The translations under genes were made by a program, and so were the position numbers. A DNA stretch of 64,000 bases from Lepidurus packardi. Its lineage: Eukaryota; Arthropoda; Branchiopoda; Notostraca; Triopsidae. Each line of letters opens with the position of its first letter. Position 1 is the stretch's first letter. The stretch spans positions 11,672,024-11,736,023 of the forward strand of contig JAKZAN010000001.1 in assembly GCA_023053545.1 (NCBI GenBank), read 5' to 3'. Below the pieces are notes generated by a model. It saw nothing but the letters and a program-made list of their open reading frames with translations. It had not been told where the DNA came from and searched no databases. Of this stretch, positions 1-9,029 are shown piece by piece.

Positions 1-1
1 C

Positions 2-1402
2 GTTGAGAAAGGAGCCGGCAGCGTCACCGTATTCCCCTTCAGTGCACCTCCGCCGAAATACAAATCAAAAGAATTTTATGTCAGTTGCGCAAAAGAAGCT
101 TTGGAAACTGGGGCAGACCACGTTCGTGGGATCCGTGGGCCAAGCGAATTAATGAGGCTTCCTCATTTCGACATTGTCAAGGGAATGCCCAGTGACTACA
201 TGCACGGGCTTATCTTGGGAATTTGTCGACAGTTTATCAACCTGTGGCTTGACAACCCGGGTACCCCGTACTATATTTCCAAAGTCCGGCAGTTGGACGA
301 CGTTGTACTTAATATTAAACCAGCCGAAGAAGTTAAGAGGTTGCCTCGATCGTTTGAAAGAGACCGAAAATTTTTCAAAGCCAGTGAGTACAGGAACTTT
401 GCGGTTTATTACTCTCCAGTGGCTCTCCGGGGTTTGTTGGCCGTAGATTATTACTACCATTGGATGTTGTTCGTCAACGTAATCCGTATTTTATTGTCGA
501 AAAACATGGATGGTCAAGATTTAGTGCGTGCTAAATTGCTTGCCGCAGAATTTGTAGCTAAAGTGCGCGATTTGTATGGAGTGGAGCACATGTCGTATAA
601 TGTCCATCAACTTTTGCACGTAGTTGATTATGTGTCCCACTGGGGATCTCCGTGGGCGTATTCTGGCTTTGTTTTTGAAGATTTGATCGGGGAATTTAAA
701 TCAATGTTTAGCGGCACTCGTTATGTGCCGATTCAAATATTCTCCTACTTTAACGCTAAAAAACTACTGGATAAGTATGCATCCGCTTTTTTGCCACTTT
801 CTCATGACCGCATTCAAGACTTCTACGAATCTTTGGTTAATGAACGACAGACATTCACTCAGGACAGCCTCCCTACTGAGTGTATTGGAAAAGGGGATGT
901 TAGAAAGCTCTTTGTTGCTGAAGAACTTGCAATTGAGGAGGCTTTTGGGAAACCTTTCGAATGTGGGCCTTCTATTGCGTACAATCGTATTGCAATAAAC
1001 GGGAAAATATTTTGTACACAGCGTTACGCGAACAAAAATCTGCGTGACAATTCCACTGTTTTCACCGACGATGTAATGACTGCTTTTGAAATATCTGATA
1101 TTCATGTTGTATGCACTTCTTGCAAGTGTGCCATGAACACGGAGCGTTGTTCCGCACTCACCACTACCAAAAACAAAGCAATTGTTGTAATGTGTACAAA
1201 AATTGCATTGAAACCTGCTCCGCAGTTAAAAGATGCGTATGCGGGGTTAAACCTGACCGAATTTATGTACGTAAAGAACACAGTCCAGAGTTCCACGATA
1301 GCTTGCGTTCTCCCTCAACATATCCGGGGAAAATACGTGTCCGTGACGAAAGCAAACCTCAATTTTTACCTGAAACTTGACAGGAGGTTTGAGAAGGATT
1401 AA
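2..1402 (+). CDS. CACTA/EnSpm-type DDE transposase, C-terminal part (open at window edge)
   Basis: The frame is open from base 2 to a TAA at 1400-1402, so this is the C-terminal part of a larger protein and the true start lies outside the window. It has the motif order of animal CACTA-type transposases: GIRGPSELMRLPHFDI, then a DYMHG block near residue 65, then YNVHQLLHVVDYVSHWG around residue 200 and WAYSGFVFEDLIGEFKSMF, whose E is the likely third acidic residue of the DDE catalytic site. The last 180 codons are a Cys-rich tail without a recognised fold. The frame has no stops or shifts over 466 codons, unlike most neighbours, so this copy may be young. It belongs to a different transposase family from the C2H2-type copies at 9030 and 29108. 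No terminal repeat was found before the non-LTR insertion at 1583. The superfamily is my inference from motif memory. Confidence 0.75.
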   Translation, partial: VEKGAGSVTVFPFSAPPPKYKSKEFYVSCAKEALETGADHVRGIRGPSELMRLPHFDIVKGMPSDYMHGLILGICRQFINLWLDNPGTPYYISKVRQLDDVVLNIKPAEEVKRLPRSFERDRKFFKASEYRNFAVYYSPVALRGLLAVDYYYHWMLFVNVIRILLSKNMDGQDLVRAKLLAAEFVAKVRDLYGVEHMSYNVHQLLHVVDYVSHWGSPWAYSGFVFEDLIGEFKSMFSGTRYVPIQIFSYFNAKKLLDKYASAFLPLSHDRIQDFYESLVNERQTFTQDSLPTECIGKGDVRKLFVAEELAIEEAFGKPFECGPSIAYNRIAINGKIFCTQRYANKNLRDNSTVFTDDVMTAFEISDIHVVCTSCKCAMNTERCSALTTTKNKAIVVMCTKIALKPAPQLKDAYAGLNLTEFMYVKNTVQSSTIACVLPQHIRGKYVSVTKANLNFYLKLDRRFEKD

Positions 1403-1571
1403 TTATAGTGTATGACTATTAATGTATGAGATGTGTATAACAATTTCCTTTATTATTCCTGCTTTGTGAAGTACATCGAATGGTTTAGTCTCGTAACAAA
1501 TATTAATTTCGGCTGCTTTATTCACAATTTAACCTGAAATCTAGGAGGAAACTGAATAAGTGCGGTATCTA
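1403..1571. other. AT-rich spacer after CACTA transposase
   Basis: AT-rich sequence between the transposase stop and the target duplication of the next element. I see no gene or terminal repeat in it. Confidence 0.5.
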
Positions 1572-1582
1572 ACTATCGCAAT
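1572..1582. repeat. Target-site duplication, left copy
   Basis: ACTATCGCAAT, identical to 6664-6674, directly outside the poly(A) end of the non-LTR element. Confidence 0.85.
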
Positions 1583-1734
1583 TTTTTTTTTTTTTTTTTA
1601 AATTTATCTCAGCGTGAGCACTGCTCGTTGCCGCCTATTTATTGGGTCTGAAGTTGAGTAATCAGTGAACAATTTTACAAACATACATTCATTTACGCTA
1701 TTCCTCGAAAGGAGAGCGTAGCCATACTAGTGGG

Positions 1735-4700
1735 TTAGTTGGGATGTAGGGTTATTAGAGCCGAGATGGCGAAAGTATTTATTGCTTTGTAAGCGGTTGG
1801 GTTTGTGAGTATAGTCTGTGGATTAAAGTGGAGTCGAAGTTTTGATAAGTCTCTTAGCAAAATAGCTCTGGATCTATTTAAGAGTCTGCAGTGGAAAAAT
1901 ATGTGTCTGAGGTCTTGTTTCGAGTGGTTGTTACAGGTGCAATTTGAGTCTTGTGTCTTTTTAATGCGGTAGAGGAATGACTTCGTCGGGAAATGTAAGG
2001 TTCTAAGTCTGATAAGTGTAGAAATAGTCCGTCTGTCTTGGTCAAGTTTGCAGATAGGTTGTAGCGTTGGAGATATCTGTAGATCGCGGAAGGGGGAGGC
2101 AGAGGTAGGCCATTCTTCTTGCCATTTCTGTAAAATCAGATGCTTTATACTTTTCTTCAAGTCTTGGGACTTGTCGGTGAGCAGATTGTTATTTTTTAGT
2201 GACTCCATTAAGAATGAACAAGAGGCGTAACGTTTGTGTTTCGGTGCGATGGCGTTTGGGATAGTCGGGTTGTTGTGGCTGAATCTTAGAGTTCTTTCGA
2301 GCGAGAGGAGGTTTAAAGGAGGAATGCCTGTTTCAACTTCAAGAGCTGAAGTGGGGGTAGTTTTGAGTGCACCGGTAATAAGAAGCAGGGCTTGTCTATG
2401 TAGTGTTCGTACAGGGGCAAGGGAGGATAGCTTAGTGTTAGACCAGGCTGGAAGACCGTACAGAATTGTCGAGTAGAGGAGACTCAGGACCAGCGTTCTT
2501 AGTTGGTTGACTTTAATAGTTGGTAGGAAGGTGATTAATTTGCGTAGTCTGCTAATTGTGCGATGCCCTTTTGAGGCAAGATGAGCAGCTTGTTTTGACC
2601 AGTTTAAGTTCGTGTCGAAAATTAGGCCAAGATAGCGAACGCTGTCTTTGGGGCATATAACGTCTTCATTCCAGGTTAAGGCAGTAGTTTCGTCAGTTCT
2701 TTTCCTCGAGAAGTGTATGAGTTCCGTCTTGCTTTTTGAGAAAATAAAGCCTAGATTCTTACTCCATTTTTCCAAAGTTTTAAGGGCATTTTGAAGAATT
2801 TTAACGTTGATCTTGCTAGATGAGCCTGTCACCGCAAGGAGCAGGTCGTCGGCGTACGCAATTGTGGTGATACGTTTTTGTTTGAGCAGGTGGAGTGCGT
2901 CGTCTATATAGAGGAGAAAGAGTATTGGGGAGAGGGGAGAGCCCTGTGGTACACCTTTAAGCATGATGAAGGTATCATTGAAAGATGGGCCGTTTATTAC
3001 GAAGCTTGAACGGTTCTCAAGAAAACTTCGTACCCATTCAGACATGTAGGTTGGGAATCTTTTCTTTCTCATTTTCTGGAGGAGTTTTCCGTGTAGAACA
3101 TTGTTGAAAGCTCCCTCAATGTCTAGAAGGAGAGCAGATGTCACTTTCGTTTTGTCGAAACCGTTTAGGATTTTGTCCGACAGCGTGATTAGCGAGTTTG
3201 TTGTTGACTTCTTTGTGCGAAAGGCCGATTGATTTGAGGATAGTAAGTTATTGGTTTCGAGGTGGGTTGTAATCCTGTTTGCTATGATTTTTTCCAGTAT
3301 TTTTCCCAGGCACGATAGAAGGGCAATTGGTCTAAAACTCTTATAGGTAGAGTAGTCCGTTTTACCGGGATTTGGGATGGGGAAGATCTTAGCGATTTTC
3401 CAGGGGGTTGGGAAGTGTTTTAGCTTTACACTTGCGTTGAAAAATCCAGTTATATAAGGTCCAATCGATTTCCACGTGTTTTTTATAAGAGTTGGTTGTA
3501 TAAGGTCTGTGCCGGGTGCTTTTAGGGGTGGGAGGTGGTCAACAATAGTTGTAATTTCAGCGTGTGAAATTTTGTGCTGAACTTCATTTCTGCATTTCGG
3601 CCGTTTACTTACATCTGGTTGCGTCCTCCTAGGTTTGTTGTTTATGGGTGGGCTAAGGTCTGCTTCCAGTAGTTTCACTGCGAGGTGATTTAATTTCTCC
3701 GTTTCGTTTTGGAAAGTTTTCCGGTTTGAGTCGAGAAGAAAGTCAATTGAGCTATTTGTGGTAATTTTCCGTGCTTTCCTGTCTAAGTTCCAAAGTAACT
3801 TTGTGTCTGAGGTGGATATTTTGTCTTCCCAGTACCTCTCCCTGGCTTTTCGGCATTGACTAGTGTATTCGTTTCTAGCGTCCTTCCAGAGTCTATCGTT
3901 GTTAGCATTTGGGTAGGAGCGGTACGTTCTTAGTTTCTTGGCTACATCTTTCTTTAAGGATTTGAGTGTAGAATTCCACCAAGGATTTTTTTTGTTCGAT
4001 AAATTTATTTTTGGGATGAACGTTGAAGCGGTGTCTACGAGAATAGCGTATAGACGGCCAACTGCATTATCAAGTTGCTCGGTAGAGTTGAGTTGTGTCA
4101 ATGTCTTTTCCATTTCATTTAATTTATTGGAAAGGTCTTCATTAAGTGATTTCCAATCGGCTTTCTTGTAGTTCCAAAATGGCGGGGCGAATTCTTTAAC
4201 AGGTGTATGTATCCGTAAGGAGAAAGCGTTGTGATCCGACGAGTTGGGGAAAGAGTTGTTATTTAGGGGTATCATTTGCATGCATTCTGCGATCTTCGGT
4301 GAGGCAAAGACGAGGTCTATTGTTGAGGAATCTCCTCTTTCATTTTGAAAGGTTGGAGTGTTCCATTCGTTTACAAGGACCATGTTTTTCTCCGTGACAA
4401 AATCGTATAACTGTGAACCCGGTCCGTCTGGAGGTTTGTTTTCCCAATACCAGTGATGCGCGTTAAAGTCGCCGCATAGAATGATGGGAGAGGTGATGTC
4501 GTTCAACTGGTGCCATATCTCGGTGAGTAGTTTGAGTGTATCATTGGTTTGCCTTCTGTAGATGCATACAAGTGTTATGGAAGGTAGACTCTCCGGTTGT
4601 ATTTTTGAAATGGAGTACAATTCTTGTACTGATTGGATTTGAAAATGGGACGTATTTGGTCTCTTGAAACATACCACCCCTTTATACTCCGTCGGAGGCA

Positions 4701-4929
4701 TAATTAGGTCAAAGCCCTGTTGAGATTGATTCGACAACTTTGTAGGTGGTTCTAGTATGAAGACTGCTTTCGCTTCTTGGATGTTTGCTTCCCTCAGAGT
4801 CTCTGTAAGTTGAAAAAAGCTTTTCCTTATGTTATGAAAGATTATGCTTGTTCCTCCGTTGTTTCGTTGTTGGTCAGGTTGGTTTACGTCAGTTGTTTGT
4901 TGAGCGTCACTTCTAGTCGTGCGTATCAT
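1735..4929 (-). CDS. Non-LTR retrotransposon ORF2: endonuclease and reverse transcriptase
   Basis: A 1064-codon uninterrupted ORF. Residues of roughly 20-240 form an apurinic-type endonuclease (EEP fold): ILCGDFNAHH, then STIDLVFAS and SSDHNAFSL. A reverse transcriptase follows at about 450-760, with FRPIALLSCLGKILEKII, a GVPQGSPLSPILFLLYID finger/palm block, and the catalytic IAYADDLLLAV. The C-terminal region holds a Cys/His cluster (CTCNNHSKQDLRHIFFHC), as in Jockey/R1-type proteins. No RNase H domain is seen. The endonuclease nicks target DNA and the reverse transcriptase copies the element RNA at the nick. The start ATG overlaps the ORF1 stop (ATGA, 4926-4929), suggesting stop-restart coupling. 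The protein looks intact, so it could act on other copies. Confidence 0.92.
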   Translation of the reverse strand: MIRTTRSDAQQTTDVNQPDQQRNNGGTSIIFHNIRKSFFQLTETLREANIQEAKAVFILEPPTKLSNQSQQGFDLIMPPTEYKGVVCFKRPNTSHFQIQSVQELYSISKIQPESLPSITLVCIYRRQTNDTLKLLTEIWHQLNDITSPIILCGDFNAHHWYWENKPPDGPGSQLYDFVTEKNMVLVNEWNTPTFQNERGDSSTIDLVFASPKIAECMQMIPLNNNSFPNSSDHNAFSLRIHTPVKEFAPPFWNYKKADWKSLNEDLSNKLNEMEKTLTQLNSTEQLDNAVGRLYAILVDTASTFIPKINLSNKKNPWWNSTLKSLKKDVAKKLRTYRSYPNANNDRLWKDARNEYTSQCRKARERYWEDKISTSDTKLLWNLDRKARKITTNSSIDFLLDSNRKTFQNETEKLNHLAVKLLEADLSPPINNKPRRTQPDVSKRPKCRNEVQHKISHAEITTIVDHLPPLKAPGTDLIQPTLIKNTWKSIGPYITGFFNASVKLKHFPTPWKIAKIFPIPNPGKTDYSTYKSFRPIALLSCLGKILEKIIANRITTHLETNNLLSSNQSAFRTKKSTTNSLITLSDKILNGFDKTKVTSALLLDIEGAFNNVLHGKLLQKMRKKRFPTYMSEWVRSFLENRSSFVINGPSFNDTFIMLKGVPQGSPLSPILFLLYIDDALHLLKQKRITTIAYADDLLLAVTGSSSKINVKILQNALKTLEKWSKNLGFIFSKSKTELIHFSRKRTDETTALTWNEDVICPKDSVRYLGLIFDTNLNWSKQAAHLASKGHRTISRLRKLITFLPTIKVNQLRTLVLSLLYSTILYGLPAWSNTKLSSLAPVRTLHRQALLLITGALKTTPTSALEVETGIPPLNLLSLERTLRFSHNNPTIPNAIAPKHKRYASCSFLMESLKNNNLLTDKSQDLKKSIKHLILQKWQEEWPTSASPFRDLQISPTLQPICKLDQDRRTISTLIRLRTLHFPTKSFLYRIKKTQDSNCTCNNHSKQDLRHIFFHCRLLNRSRAILLRDLSKLRLHFNPQTILTNPTAYKAINTFAISALITLHPN

Positions 4930-6285
4930 GTTTGTGACGATGTCGTTAGTGTTGCCGTCGGGTTATTTGTCAGTTTTTCGAGAGCAGCAATCCTAGCTGG
5001 GCATGAACGGTCAAAGGCTTCGTGTTTGCCGCGGCAGTTCGCACATTTCAGTTCTTTGACGTGGCAGGTGTTCGTTGAGTGCTCTGCTGATGCGCATTTT
5101 GCGCAGGTGGGGATTAGGCGTTTGCAAGCTGAGGCAATGTGTCCAAAAGCGAGGCAATTAAAACATTGGATTAGAGGTGAATGTCTCACGTCCTCGATCT
5201 GTACAACCCTGTTAAAGGCGAGGAGCGCTGCTACGTTGAGAAGTTTGCTTTTTTCCTCCGTTGTTGAGCAGATGTACCAGATTGATCCAAACTTTTTCGT
5301 GCTGCTCGGGTTCAGCCATTTAGCTTGGTCTGCTACAAAAAGTACGCCGAGTGCTGAGTTTTTCTGACATATGGGTACAAATAGTGTTCAGGTCGAGGTC
5401 GCGAGGAAGTTGGTGAATAACTATCTTCCGGTTACGTTGTCTCACGACAGTCTTTACGGATCCGAGTTGGGAAAGTGTAGTTTCTTTTAAAAGATTTCCA
5501 GTTTCTATCATTTCATTTGCATTTTTGAAGGTTAGAAACAGATTGCCAGCTGGTGATTTGTTGACTAGGATAGGGGTTGGAGCTCTGGGGTTTTTCTCTT
5601 TTATATCTTGTTCGACAAGAGTTAACAGGTCTCTCCTTGCGACTGTAAGGTTCCGTTTTGAGACGTCTTGCTGTTGAATTACCAGTACATTTTCGTACTC
5701 TTGATGGGGCCTTGGGATAGCTTTGTTAACATTGCTATTGGTGACTCCTACATTAGCGGGGGTAGGGACGTCAACTTCGGGTATTCTTGGGGGTTTTCGG
5801 GTACGTTTGACGACTTGTGTCCATGAAGCTTCATCGGAAATTGTGTTCTCTCTTTGGTGTTGTAGTGAACTGAGCTCCTTTTCGAGATTCCGGATCCATG
5901 TGCTTTGTGTCTGGATGGTATCCGTGAGCTTGGCCACTTCTTGGATTAATAACATTTGGTTTTCTTGGATGTTTCGGATGGTGTTTGCTACGTATTCGAA
6001 CTTATCCTCATTTGCTTTCTCAACTGAAGATGAGCGAGTTCGTGTAACCCTAACGGTTCCTCCTGGTGAGTGTGTTCTGGTTCTTTTGGTTGCGGCTTCA
6101 TTTCTGCAGGATGGGCAGGTTTTGGCTCTCGCGTGGTCTTTCTCAAAGGGTTCGTTGCAGCCTCCGCAGGTTATCACCTTTGGATTTTGTGTATCCATGT
6201 TTTGGCCATTTTCTTGGTCGACGTTGTCAGGTTGGTTTATAGTGCAGGTTGAACCGGTTGGAGGTTGTGGATCAGACGTTTCCAT
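4926..6285 (-). pseudogene. Non-LTR retrotransposon ORF1 (gag-like), broken by one frameshift
   Basis: ORF1 starts at 6285 (METSDPQPP). It has a CxxC motif cluster near residue 40 (CGGCNEPF, then CPSC), a coiled-coil-like stretch near residues 110-145 and an RRM-like central region. The first frame stops at 5320, but the next frame is open across the same place and continues to 5189-4926. That second part carries three zinc knuckles (CFNCLAFGHIASAC, CAKC..H..C and CANCRGKHEAFDRSC). A single-base shift near 5360-5368, in an A/T-rich run, explains both pieces; a sequencing error there would look the same. ORF1 proteins coat the element RNA as a ribonucleoprotein. The joined protein would be about 450 residues, a normal ORF1 length. 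Confidence 0.82.
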
Positions 6286-6663
6286 ACTGTAATGACGTCA
6301 CTAAAGCTGATCGGGTATAGCTTTGGTTGGATAGGAACTTTTTAACGCACTTAACGTAAAACAGGTAAGTAACACTTTTTAACACTTTTTAACGGGTGAT
6401 GTGAGAGACGGGTGGGCCTGAGGCCCGTCAATTTGAAAGAAAAGTAGTTTTGGCCAAGGAGATTTGTAGTTTTTCACATTTTAAATTAACTAATTTGATA
6501 CTGGATATCCACCTTTCAAGAACACAATTTACCATGTAAAGGCTTCGTACTATAGATTGGTGCTGAAATTTGAGATTTCTTACACCGATCACTTAGATAA
6601 GGGTTATTTCCAGTGGAGCGAATTTGCCACGTCCACACACACTCGATGCTAACCTCGGTCCTC

Positions 6664-6674
6664 ACTATCGCAAT
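6664..6674. repeat. Target-site duplication, right copy
   Basis: ACTATCGCAAT, identical to 1572-1582. It marks the 5' end of the minus-strand non-LTR element. Confidence 0.85.
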
Positions 6675-6945
6675 ACATCATGATAAAGTACGTGGAATCA
6701 TGATAAACTATGATAGAGCATAATTTTGTCATGATAGATCATAATTTATCGTAATAGAACATAGTGTGTCATGATAGATCATAATTTAACGTGATAGATC
6801 ATAATCTTATCATGATAGATCATAATCTATCGTGATAGATCATAATGTATCGAGATAGATCATAATTTATCGTGATAGATTATAATTTATCGTGATAGAT
6901 TATAATTTATCGTGATATATCATAATTTATTATGATAAATTTGTT
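6675..6945. repeat. 20-bp tandem repeat (about 13 units)
   Basis: Units close to CATAATTTATCGTGATAGAT repeat about 13 times, with one 21-bp unit near 6800. The unit is rich in GATA/TATC and partly palindromic, so both strands look alike. It directly follows the target duplication of the non-LTR element and cuts off the ORF2 start of the next non-LTR fragment. I see no gene here. Confidence 0.85.
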
Positions 6946-6990
6946 TCTGGGTTTGTTTCGCTACTACTAAAGTTTTCTTTGCTTTTTCCA

Positions 6991-7959
6991 TTAGTTCTTG
7001 AACTGTTCTGTAGTTCTGTCTTCTTTTTTTTCTGCTACTTCTCCTGTCCTGATGTTATTAAAGGATATTTGACTCTTTTCAATGTGTTCTACCTCGTTAC
7101 GTTTTATGGTCTGATCACCTAATGTGTCCGCTTTTCGGTTTGCCTGAGTTTGGTTCCCTTTGGCTCGTTTAAAAAACTCACAGTTCCTATCCGCTGCAGT
7201 ATGTTGCTTATTACAGTTCGCACATGTTGGCTCCTTTCCCTCTCTCTTGTTTTCGCAGATTGTCGTGGCGTGTTCTCCACCACAGTGCCCACATCTATCC
7301 CTTGCCTTGCAGACAGAGCTGATATGCCCAAATCTTTGACACTTATAACATCTGATGGGTCTTGCTTCAAAGTGATGAACTTTTATTTTTAGGTATCCTA
7401 AGTTCAAATAGGATGGCAATTTGCCCTTTTCAAAAATAAGGTGGAAACGACTAATTTCCTCTTTAACTTTTCCCCCGTTATCTAATGTTCGCTCTTTGTA
7501 CAAGGCTCTTACCCCGACTAATCCTGCAAAATTCTCTTCCTCGATCTCCTTTTTAGTCGCCCCGTATATGGTCACAATCCCGTGATGAAGAAACTTTGAT
7601 GAAGAAGGTTTGGTTATCCTGGCTTGAACTTGTATTTCCCCTATCTGTTTTATCTTTAGGAATCTATCCGTTTCGTCCTGATTGGTCGGGAAAACCAACA
7701 GTTCTCCTGCACGCGTTACTTCGATTTTAATTTCTCTCATATTCGAATTTCCCACCATTTTATTAATTTTGAAGGGGCTTAGCTTATCGAAACCCGGCTC
7801 CTTTTTTACTGATCGGTATGCTACTGGGCATTTCTCTTCCGCTTTCTCTAATTCTTCCTCTGTATCCGTTTCCGTAGTCCAAACCTGTAGCCTTCTACGT
7901 TTGCTTCCTACATCAACCTGAGCTTTCTCCTTGAAAAAGGGCGGAGCTGAGAGAGCTCT
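6991..7959 (-). pseudogene. Non-LTR retrotransposon ORF1 fragment with three zinc knuckles
   Basis: An open frame of 323 codons runs from 7959 to a TAA at 6991, but the first ATG is only at 7758 and the conserved sequence begins before it, so the true start is lost. The middle has the typical ORF1 domain (GLVGVRALYKERTL, FEKGKLPSYLNLGYLKIKV). Three knuckles follow: CYKCQRFGHISSVC, CGHCGGEHATTIC and CANCNKQHTAADRNC. The stop overlaps a new start as TAATG (6993-6989), where ORF2 would begin, but ORF2 is lost after about 15 codons at the 20-bp repeat. It is a different family from the 1583-6663 element. This is a remnant with no complete coding capacity. Confidence 0.8.
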
Positions 7960-9029
7960 CTAGTGTTTTTGGGAGCGAAAAGACGCAAGCAAAATAATCC
8001 ATACCACGTGTGAATTATAGTGAGGATAATGAGGGAATAGTTACACTTTAAAAAATTATTGTAAAATAACATAGCTTTTATTACGATATTAAGGTAATTT
8101 TACCCGAATTTCGTTGTAATATGACATTACTATGGATTCATTGTAAAATGGCACAGCTTTCCTTGTTATTGTATGCCAATTTTAGTAGTAAAGTTTACTA
8201 ACCCGATTTCTCTGTAAATATAAGACCAATACTTGTCTTTTTTAAAGAAATCGTAGTAATTTAACCTACCTACTAGCTGTTAAATAACTATTTTAATCTG
8301 TAATCGATTTCATTGTGACTCTCTTTGTAAAAAGACAATTCTTATCGTAATTTTACACTTTCTAAGAATAATCTTACTCACCTACTCTTTATAAAATTAA
8401 AAGTTCTACTCGTTATTGACTTCCTTCTGACTTTTTTTTATGAAAATATGCTACTTTTGATTATTTTAGAATTTTCACAATAATTTCAGTTGCATTTTCT
8501 TTCCACGGAATAACAATGAAATTCCCAACAGCAGCTTTTCTGTAGGACATAAAACGTTCGAAAACGCATGGAGTTGGGGCACATACTCCATGAGCTAACA
8601 ATGAAATTCTGTACAGCGTAAGCCTTGCTGTAGGATAGAAACGTTCGAAAACTCACAATCCAGGGGTAACGACTCATTTAACCTTGGTAAGGGACGGTTA
8701 GTTTTGGAATCGCCAACTGCCGTGTTGTTCAAGCTGTCAATTAAAACGCAGACCATTATTTTGAAAGAAGTCGTGATTTTTTGCTCCACTTTCCAGAGAA
8801 AGGTAAGATTACAACTGATATGATTTTAGCTGAATGAAATGACAAGTCTTCCTTTACCTAGGCACTTTTCTGACATTGCTATCTTTCTTCTAGCCTTGCA
8901 TGACACATATTCACTTGTTTTTACCCCCATGCTTTTGTTGTAATAGGTTTGTCAAAATAGTTATTTGTTTCATTTCTCTATAACTTGACCATGCAATTTT
9001 CGTCTCCATATTTCCTCCAAAATTAAGCA

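Larger units (their letters stand above)
1583..6663 (-). mobile_element. Full-length non-LTR retrotransposon (I/Jockey-group), element L1a
   Basis: Minus-strand element of about 5.08 kb bounded by an 11-bp target duplication, ACTATCGCAAT, at 1572-1582 and 6664-6674. The 3' end carries a poly(A) tail, seen as the T run at 1583-1600. In element order there is about 380 bp of 5' UTR, ORF1 (gag-like with CCHC knuckles), ORF2 (endonuclease plus reverse transcriptase) overlapping ORF1 by ATGA, and about 130 bp of 3' UTR with a short stem-loop near 1694-1720. The complete length and matching target duplication indicate a full target-primed insertion that was not 5'-truncated. ORF1 carries a frameshift, so this copy is probably not autonomous. 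The two-ORF layout without RNase H fits the Jockey/I assemblage; the exact clade is not determined. Confidence 0.85.

Noticed and set aside
4777..5367. 196-codon plus-strand ORF
   Set aside because: Antisense shadow of the zinc-knuckle part of the non-LTR ORF1 on the minus strand.
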